Position numbers and translations under genes: made by a program. This document shows, in pieces, positions 58,857 through 64,000 of a stretch of DNA of 64,000 nt (position 1 is the first letter of the stretch; each line of letters starts with the position of its first letter). The DNA lies in the NCBI RefSeq assembly GCF_000739615.1, contig NZ_BATP01000019.1, positions 124,001 to 188,000 on the forward strand, in the 5' to 3' direction. This DNA comes from Haloferula sp. BvORR071. GTDB lineage: Bacteria > Verrucomicrobiota > Verrucomicrobiia > Verrucomicrobiales > Akkermansiaceae. Below the pieces are notes generated by a model. It ran no database searches. It saw nothing but the letters and a program-made list of their open reading frames with translations, and had not been told where the DNA came from.

Positions 58857-60455
58857 TTACTGGAGGCGCCAGCGCTGCTGCGGGCCACCGCTCCAGCCCC
58901 ACTGGATCAGCTGGGTGCCATTGGTGGTCGTGCTGGAGCTATCCAGCGAGCCACCGCTCTGTTGGTTCCAGATCTTGTAGGTGCCATCCGATTGTTGGTC
59001 CACCCACCAGCGCTGGTTGCTGCCGCGGGTCGGCGTCCACTGGATGATCTTGGTGTTGTTCGCGGGGTTGCCGCCCGGAACGTCGAGGGCTTTCCAACTG
59101 GATTGGCTGACGATGTTCCAAGAGCCATCCGAATTCTGGCTGAAGTTCCAGATCTGGTTCTGGCTCGGGCCGAGGCCCCAAAGCCCGACGATGCTGTTGT
59201 TGGCAGTCAGGCCCAGCGTATCGATCGCCATGTTGTTCATACCCACGATCGTGTGCCGACCCCAGATGTTGCTGGGAACGCTGACGGGGGTGAATTGCAG
59301 CCACGCCGCCGCATCACAGAACCGGTTCGTGATGATGTTGTTGTCGTTGGGCGTCTGCTGGGTGAAGTCGCTCCAGGTGATGTTGAAGTCGGTGCGGCGT
59401 TTGCTCCAGGCAGCGTTGGCATTCGCCACCGCCCAGCTGTGATAGGTGGCCCATTGCCGGTTATCCCGGCAGAAATGTCCCAGAGCCCGCGCATACTCGT
59501 CCGACCAAGTATTGGTCCCCCCGCCGGTCATGATGCCGTTGTTGTACCAACTCGGCCCCTTGACGTAGTCGAGCGCCCGCTTGGCGTCGTCGTAGTACAT
59601 CACGTTCCCAGTGATCTGGTAGAGGTAGTTCGCGTAGTCGGCAAAGGTCCCCTGGTTGTAGACATTCCTGCTGGTGTTGACCGTGCCGTTGCGGTCAACG
59701 CCGTTGTAAACCTGACCGGTCGAGGTGTTGTAGAGATGGCTCCGCACCCAAGTGTAGATCTGGGTCGCCCGGTCCAGATACCACTGGTCGTGATTGCCCA
59801 TGTAGATCAGGCAAGCGGCCTTGCCCATGGTATTGTTGGAGAGGGCCTGCTTGTCGATGGCCTGACCCGGCGGCGTCATGTCAGGCTGCTGCTCCCAGAT
59901 CCCACCGCCATTGTACTGGGTATCCCAGCCGCGTGCCCAGGCCATGTCGAAGCAAGGAACACGGGCATTGTAGAGCAGGTCGGCATTACCGGTGATGAGG
60001 TAGCCGCGGGCCAGCATGATGGAAATCCATCCGATGTCGTCATTCCAGCCATCCCACTCATATCCCGGCGGGAATTTCTGCAGGAAAGTGGTACAGAGCG
60101 CGTTGACCAGGTTCTTGTGAGCGGTGCTGCCGGTGCGCTCGAAAGCGTCCTGCGCGATCATGATATCGATGGCTCCGGTCCAGCCTTCGTCGAAGACGCC
60201 GCCGTTGATCTTATTCTTGTAGTAGTTGCCGTTCACAAGAAAGGCACTGTTGAAGCCGTTGAACATCGTATCGGCGTCGCCAGCTCCGATCGCGGAAGCC
60301 GATTGAACGAAGCCGCCCGAAGCAGCGACGGCCAGGACCAGCAGGAGCGACCGTGCGGCGCTGCTCTTCCCGGCAGCCATCCGGATGGAACTTATGACCT
60401 CGTTCGCGGATCCGGACATAGCTCCGCCATACTCTTTTTCCAGTGTCTCTTTCAT
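58857..60455 (-). CDS. Secreted glycoside hydrolase family 76 protein with a ricin-type lectin domain
   Basis: 532 residues from the ATG at 60455; in-frame ATGs at 60419 and 60380 are possible and would place the signal peptide (AARSLLLVLAVAASGGFVQS) closer to the N-terminus. The GH76 alpha/alpha-toroid (about 58-375) has the Asp pair in WDGWNDDIGWISIMLARGY (D139, D140). GH76 enzymes are mostly alpha-1,6-mannanases. The C-terminal 145 residues form a ricin-B trefoil with QxW-type repeats: QNQIWNF, NQRWWV and QQRWRLQ. It probably binds and cuts mannan outside the cell. It is monocistronic with its own terminator. Confidence 0.9.
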   Translation of the reverse strand: MKETLEKEYGGAMSGSANEVISSIRMAAGKSSAARSLLLVLAVAASGGFVQSASAIGAGDADTMFNGFNSAFLVNGNYYKNKINGGVFDEGWTGAIDIMIAQDAFERTGSTAHKNLVNALCTTFLQKFPPGYEWDGWNDDIGWISIMLARGYLITGNADLLYNARVPCFDMAWARGWDTQYNGGGIWEQQPDMTPPGQAIDKQALSNNTMGKAACLIYMGNHDQWYLDRATQIYTWVRSHLYNTSTGQVYNGVDRNGTVNTSRNVYNQGTFADYANYLYQITGNVMYYDDAKRALDYVKGPSWYNNGIMTGGGTNTWSDEYARALGHFCRDNRQWATYHSWAVANANAAWSKRRTDFNITWSDFTQQTPNDNNIITNRFCDAAAWLQFTPVSVPSNIWGRHTIVGMNNMAIDTLGLTANNSIVGLWGLGPSQNQIWNFSQNSDGSWNIVSQSSWKALDVPGGNPANNTKIIQWTPTRGSNQRWWVDQQSDGTYKIWNQQSGGSLDSSSTTTNGTQLIQWGWSGGPQQRWRLQ

Positions 60456-60793
60456 TTCTTGGGTTTGTTGGGATCGACGATTCCGCAACCATTTCGTCGG
60501 TGGCACGGAAGCCGCCAGATGAGGAGGAACCAGGGAGCCTTGGGTGCAACTTGGTTCATCATCACGTTGCATCATCCCATCCGGATTGACTACTCCCCGT
60601 GTCGGTAGTTCTAGCCAGCCGCTCAATTCGGCGAACAGACCGCATAACTCGTTCGCCACCCAACAAGCATGTATATCGAAAGCAGGTTCGTCCCGCCCTC
60701 GCGTTTTTGAACCTCCGGAACAGCGAGTTTTCCCACGTGGCCCGGAAATGCGATCCTTGCAGCCCGGCTGCAGGCGCTGCATAAATCGCAGCC
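60456..60793. other. 338-bp intergenic region upstream of two divergent genes
   Basis: It separates the GH76 gene (leftward) from the unknown membrane protein (rightward) and must carry both promoters. No clear -35/-10 pair, repeat or RNA gene was seen. Open frames crossing it are antisense to or overlap the flanking genes and have no supporting features. Confidence 0.5.
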
Positions 60794-61522
60794 ATGAAAG
60801 CACCCAGCTTGTTAGAGACAACATCGCGATGCGCTGTCATCGCGATGACCCTGCTCACTGCCGTACTCCACGCGGAAGTGGATGTGACCAAGCTACCGGC
60901 TGGATGGACTCCCAGCGAACCACCCGAGGCCCTCACCTCCCAGCTAGCTCGCGAGGTCGAGTGCAAGGACTACCTCATCTTGCTGTCGTCGAAGGCGACC
61001 CTGATCCACAACGAGAACAAGATCGTTTCCCCTTATTTTGGCAAAGGATACGACGCCGCCATCAAGGGCATCCAAGACGGCTTTGATGAAAGCGCCGCAG
61101 CAGCCAAGATACCGATCATCAAAAGCGAGCTGGTGAAGAAAGACGGCGTCGAGATCCTTCATCAGGAAGTCATCCAAGCGCACCAATACAGCATCGTCCT
61201 GAGCCAGCTCGAGCCGGCGAAGATCGACCAGGTGATGCTGATCTTCCCGGAAGACAGCCCCGATCACGATGCGATCGTCGCTGCAGGCTACAGCGTGTTC
61301 CGCTCGGTGCCGGATGCCAAGCTAGCTGCAGCTCCACCTACTCCCGCATCCGGCGGCTCCCCAGCTTCCAGCACGACCACCATCGCCGCCACCGATCCCC
61401 TCGACGCCGAGGCCTTCGGCAGGCTGAGCTTCTATGTCGTCCTCGTCGTCGGGGTTTTGATCTTCATCGTGTCCGCCATCCGCAAACGAGGAAGGCAGAA
61501 GCCGCGTGAGCCGCGGCCGTAA
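60794..61522 (+). CDS. Exported protein with a C-terminal membrane anchor, unknown function
   Basis: 242 residues. A signal peptide (about 1-27, ending VLHAE) precedes a globular alpha/beta domain (about 30-175). A Pro/Ser/Thr-rich linker (APPTPASGGSPASSTTTIAA) follows, then one membrane helix (FYVVLVVGVLIFIVSAI, about 213-229) and a basic tail. This plan suggests a periplasmic domain held to the inner membrane. No family was recognised. Confidence 0.65.
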   Translation: MKAPSLLETTSRCAVIAMTLLTAVLHAEVDVTKLPAGWTPSEPPEALTSQLAREVECKDYLILLSSKATLIHNENKIVSPYFGKGYDAAIKGIQDGFDESAAAAKIPIIKSELVKKDGVEILHQEVIQAHQYSIVLSQLEPAKIDQVMLIFPEDSPDHDAIVAAGYSVFRSVPDAKLAAAPPTPASGGSPASSTTTIAATDPLDAEAFGRLSFYVVLVVGVLIFIVSAIRKRGRQKPREPRP

Positions 61523-61605
61523 GCGGCGATCGCGACGACCCGGAGCGTAATACTAAATCCCGCTGATGAGGTGACCATCCCGGGCGGCAGGAAAAGGCAG
61601 GACCA

Positions 61606-61698
61606 ACCACGAATGAACACGGATTAACACGGATGGAAGATCCAGTTCCGGAGGTTTTTCCTGCCTTCTATCCGTGTTAATCCGTGTTCATCCGTGGT
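61606..61698. repeat. Long inverted repeat made of ACACGGAT-type units
   Basis: Arms 61606-61634 and 61670-61698 are 29-base inverted repeats with one mismatch and a 35-base centre. Each arm has internal repetition (AACACGGAT twice). It lies between convergent genes and could end transcription from the left. The element looks dispersed and PVC-typical. Confidence 0.75.
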
Positions 61699-61744
61699 TC
61701 TCCATGCCTTTCGAGAGGTCCGGCGGTATCCGCCCCCAAAGAAA

Positions 61745-61779
61745 ATCCCGGGCCGCCGCTGAAGGCGACGACCCGGGAT
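61745..61779 (-). terminator. Terminator of the second beta-strand-repeat gene
   Basis: An 8-bp stem ATCCCGGG/CCCGGGAT with a second short CGCC/GGCG pairing inside, followed on the - strand by a TTTCTTT tract. It lies 26 bases past the stop codon. Confidence 0.75.
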
Positions 61780-61804
61780 GATTGAGACGAACTTCAGGAA
61801 GCGA

Positions 61805-64000
61805 TTACGGTTTCACGGCCACCTTCAGGCGAGCCACCTTCATCGGATCCGTCCCTTGCGGGATGCTCAGTGTGACGGTGTCGTTCGTGCCATTGTTCGT
61901 CACGGTGATCCCGGCATCCGAGGAAGCGGTGTCCGCGCCCACGTGATAGGCACCCGGCCAAGTAGCAAGATCGGGGCTCGTCTCCACGGTCACCGTGATG
62001 TCCGGAGTCAAGGACGCATGGTCACGGGTGAAGCTGAAGACGAAGTTCCCGCCCACCAGTTCCAGCGTGGGACCCGTGCTACCTGCTTGGGTCGGCGAGG
62101 TACCAAGAACGTATTCCACCGCATCCGCCAAGCCATCTCCATCGAAGTCGGCGCTCGGATCGCCACTCAGGCCATTGGACTCAACATAGGCGGCGAAACC
62201 GGTGGGGATCACCCGCAGCACGATCTGCTTGGTCGCGGGGAAGTGGTGGACTTCCCAGCCTTCCGGCAGATTCAAGGCCTCGAAGACCCCGGTCAAGGTA
62301 CCGGTGTAGCTGGCAATGACGTAGCTGGTGGCCGTCGGTGCATTCAGCGTGCTAAAGCTGACAATCGCACCAGCGATGTCGAGGTCGCCATTCACCGTCA
62401 GGCGGTCGGTGCTCGCACCGTCGATCTCACAAACGTAAGTGCCATCGATGATGGTGTTGCCTGCCGTGTAGGCACCTGCGCTGGCACCTGGAGCGATGGT
62501 GCCACCGGCATTCACCGTCAGGCTCGCGCTGGTGGAGCCCGTACCCTTGAGCGTGCCGCCGGCATTCACCGTGATCGGGCTGGCGCCGCCGGTGTTGTTG
62601 AGCTGCAGCGTGCCTTGGTTGACCGTCGTCGGGCCGGTGTAGCTCATCAAGGTGCCACCGAAGATCTGGGTGCCGGTGCCGGTCTTGGTGATTGCCACCG
62701 TGCCACCTCCTGTGCCGCCATCGACGTTGCGGATGCCACCGTTGAAGGTGTAGCTGCTCGCGCCAGTGGTGTTGATGACCAGCGTGCCAGTGCCGTAAGC
62801 AGTGGTGTCATTCAGACCGCGGTTTTCGATCGTGCCGGGACCAGCGGCCAGCACCAGGCCGCCCACCGTTTCCGTGAAGCCGTTCAGGCGCAGAAAGGAC
62901 TCCGCCATCGCTCCGCTCGGGAAGGCAGCGGCAGTCCAAGTGATCACGGCGCCGTCCGCAATCTGCTCATTGCCGCCCAATACCACGCCGGCGGAGTTGC
63001 CGTTCCAGTTGGTGGCGGAGAGGTTGACGTTGCCCGGGATTGCGATCGCACCGCCGGTCTTGGCGAGCAAGAGCCTGCCGGTACTACCGAGGGTGGTGTC
63101 GCCCGCATAGGTGTTGCTGGTCGAGCCCGACAGCGTCACCGAGTTGGCAGACACCTTGGTCAAACCACCGGCACCACTGATCGGGCCGCTGATGACGAAG
63201 CCGACGCCGCCACCGATGCCGCTGGTGCTGGCGAGCACGATATTGCCACCGTAGTTAATGGTGGTGCCACCGTCATTCGCCTGCAGGGCTCCGTTGCCAC
63301 CGCCCAGTCCGTTGAGCTCGAAGTTCTCAAGGATCGTGCCAGTCACCGCGCCACCCGCCGCCACGCGGGCATTGTTGCTGGCGGAGACGATCGTCTTGCC
63401 CACAAGGCTGCCGAAGGCATCCAGCGTGCGGAACTGGACTTCCTCCTGATTGACGAAGGTATCGCCATCGTAGGTGTTGTTGGACTGGATGATCAACTGC
63501 CGTGCACCGATTTTCGTCAGCGAACCGGAACCCGAGAAGGTACCGGTGGTGAACCAGAAGCCGCCGGTCAACCCGTCAAGCGTGCCACCACCCGCGCCGA
63601 GCGTGACCGCACGGTTGAAGGTATTGGCACCGATGTTGGTGCCCGTCGTGGTATAGCGGAGGGTGCCGCCGTCGATGCTCAAGCTATTGCCAGAACCGAG
63701 GGACGAATTCGTGCCGTTGGTGGCCAAGCTCGATGCAGCCAGCACGCCGCCGTTGATCGCGGTATTGCCGGAGTAGGTGTTGGTGCCGGTGACGAAGAGA
63801 GTGCCGGGACCGCTCTTGATCAGGCCTTGGACGCCTGCCAGCACGGAGGAGATCGTGGTGTCCACATTCTGCACCGCGATGCCCGGCGTACCGCTGGTGG
63901 TCGCCAGGGTCAGCGTGTTCGCACCACTGAGCGTCCAAGTGAATGGATTGGTATTGCCAAAGCTCAGGCTACCGACGGTGCGCGCGCCATCGAGAGTGAC
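61805..64000 (-). CDS. Autotransporter-associated beta-strand-repeat protein (5' end outside window)
   Basis: The frame is open from the right edge to a TAA at 61805, giving at least 731 residues; the N-terminus is missing. The beta-helix repeat K-x-G-x-G-T-L...Y-x-G-x-T-x-I-N-x-G-x-L occurs many times, as in KSGPGTLFVTGTNTYSGNTA and KTGTGTQIFG...TTVNQGTLQLN. The end has a calcium-like loop (DPSADFDGDGLADAVEYVLG) and an Ig-like tail (VEYVLGTSPTQAGSTG... VTVETSPDLATWPG), similar in plan to the end of the gene at 6641. It has no outer-membrane barrel. A GTG at 63874 is not the true start, because the frame and repeat pattern continue upstream (VTLDGARTVGSLSFG at the edge). Confidence 0.88.
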   Translation of the reverse strand, partial: VTLDGARTVGSLSFGNTNPFTWTLSGANTLTLATTSGTPGIAVQNVDTTISSVLAGVQGLIKSGPGTLFVTGTNTYSGNTAINGGVLAASSLATNGTNSSLGSGNSLSIDGGTLRYTTTGTNIGANTFNRAVTLGAGGGTLDGLTGGFWFTTGTFSGSGSLTKIGARQLIIQSNNTYDGDTFVNQEEVQFRTLDAFGSLVGKTIVSASNNARVAAGGAVTGTILENFELNGLGGGNGALQANDGGTTINYGGNIVLASTSGIGGGVGFVISGPISGAGGLTKVSANSVTLSGSTSNTYAGDTTLGSTGRLLLAKTGGAIAIPGNVNLSATNWNGNSAGVVLGGNEQIADGAVITWTAAAFPSGAMAESFLRLNGFTETVGGLVLAAGPGTIENRGLNDTTAYGTGTLVINTTGASSYTFNGGIRNVDGGTGGGTVAITKTGTGTQIFGGTLMSYTGPTTVNQGTLQLNNTGGASPITVNAGGTLKGTGSTSASLTVNAGGTIAPGASAGAYTAGNTIIDGTYVCEIDGASTDRLTVNGDLDIAGAIVSFSTLNAPTATSYVIASYTGTLTGVFEALNLPEGWEVHHFPATKQIVLRVIPTGFAAYVESNGLSGDPSADFDGDGLADAVEYVLGTSPTQAGSTGPTLELVGGNFVFSFTRDHASLTPDITVTVETSPDLATWPGAYHVGADTASSDAGITVTNNGTNDTVTLSIPQGTDPMKVARLKVAVKP

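Noticed and set aside
58287..60608. Rightward open frame of 773 codons opposite the GH76 and helical-repeat genes
   Set aside because: It spans two genes and a strong terminator on the other strand and has no recognisable domain.
60544..61086. 180-codon frame spanning the region upstream of the gene at 60794
   Set aside because: It runs out of frame into the start of a gene with a signal peptide and membrane anchor, and shows no domain.
1..64000. tRNA, rRNA, prophage or transposase genes
   Set aside because: None was found on inspection of the gene list or intergenic regions; short structured RNAs could have been missed without a covariance-model search.

Overview
The window looks like chromosomal DNA of a GC-rich Gram-negative bacterium of the Verrucomicrobia (PVC group), probably near Luteolibacter or Haloferula. 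The evidence is two very large autotransporter-associated beta-strand-repeat proteins, a ThuA/PVC-type heme-binding protein with a C-terminal c-type heme, a LacI-like/AraC (XylR-type) regulator divergent from one giant surface gene, GH76-ricin and PAS-AraC proteins, and PVC-style intergenic palindromes. The genus is inferred from family content; no rRNA is present to confirm it. No tRNA, rRNA, CRISPR array, prophage or intact insertion sequence was seen.

Layout. 1-6518: a periplasmic nitrate reductase locus. napD-napA-napB-napF and a small unknown gene run rightward. A tetraheme cytochrome, a four-cluster Fe-S protein and an NrfD-like membrane protein run leftward and probably form the quinol-oxidising module in place of NapC or NapGH. 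NapB is an internally duplicated tetraheme form. 6641-14201: a 2056-residue beta-strand-repeat surface protein and its divergent XylR-like regulator. 14295-18240: a solute-binding/OmpA fusion followed by membrane proteins of unknown function. 18393-26931: an MFS transporter, a small protein, the ThuA-PVC heme protein with a divergent PAS-AraC regulator, a lipoprotein, a GNAT acetyltransferase, a DsbD-N-domain protein and a redoxin. 27057-27287: a nested palindromic element. 27322-31354: a BlaI/M56 (BlaR1-like) sensing module divergent from a lipoprotein cluster.

31341-38668: an LDH-like dehydrogenase, carboxynorspermidine decarboxylase (nspC), a VanZ-like protein, a VirJ/AcvB-like hydrolase fused to a lysyl-phosphatidylglycerol-synthase-type domain, and biosynthetic arginine decarboxylase (speA). 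Polyamine synthesis and envelope-charge control thus sit in one rightward run. 38718-45273: an OmpR/EnvZ-type two-component system divergent from an RND efflux pump. 45300-49582: an unknown gene, an orphan antitoxin, a REP-like element and the ybeY / HD-hydrolase / phoH group. 49850-54916: a GldA/F/G-like ABC operon ending in a DUF4340 protein with a perfect-length 33-bp repeat tail. 55136-64000: an unknown protein, a PatB-type C-S lyase, a HigBA toxin-antitoxin pair, a helical-repeat protein, a GH76-ricin protein, an unknown membrane-anchored protein and the 3' part of a second beta-strand-repeat protein running off the right edge.

The least familiar items are the VirJ-LPG-synthase fusion, the duplicated NapB with an NrfBCD/Qrc-like partner module, the nested palindrome, and heptanucleotide repeats, one of which lies inside nspC.
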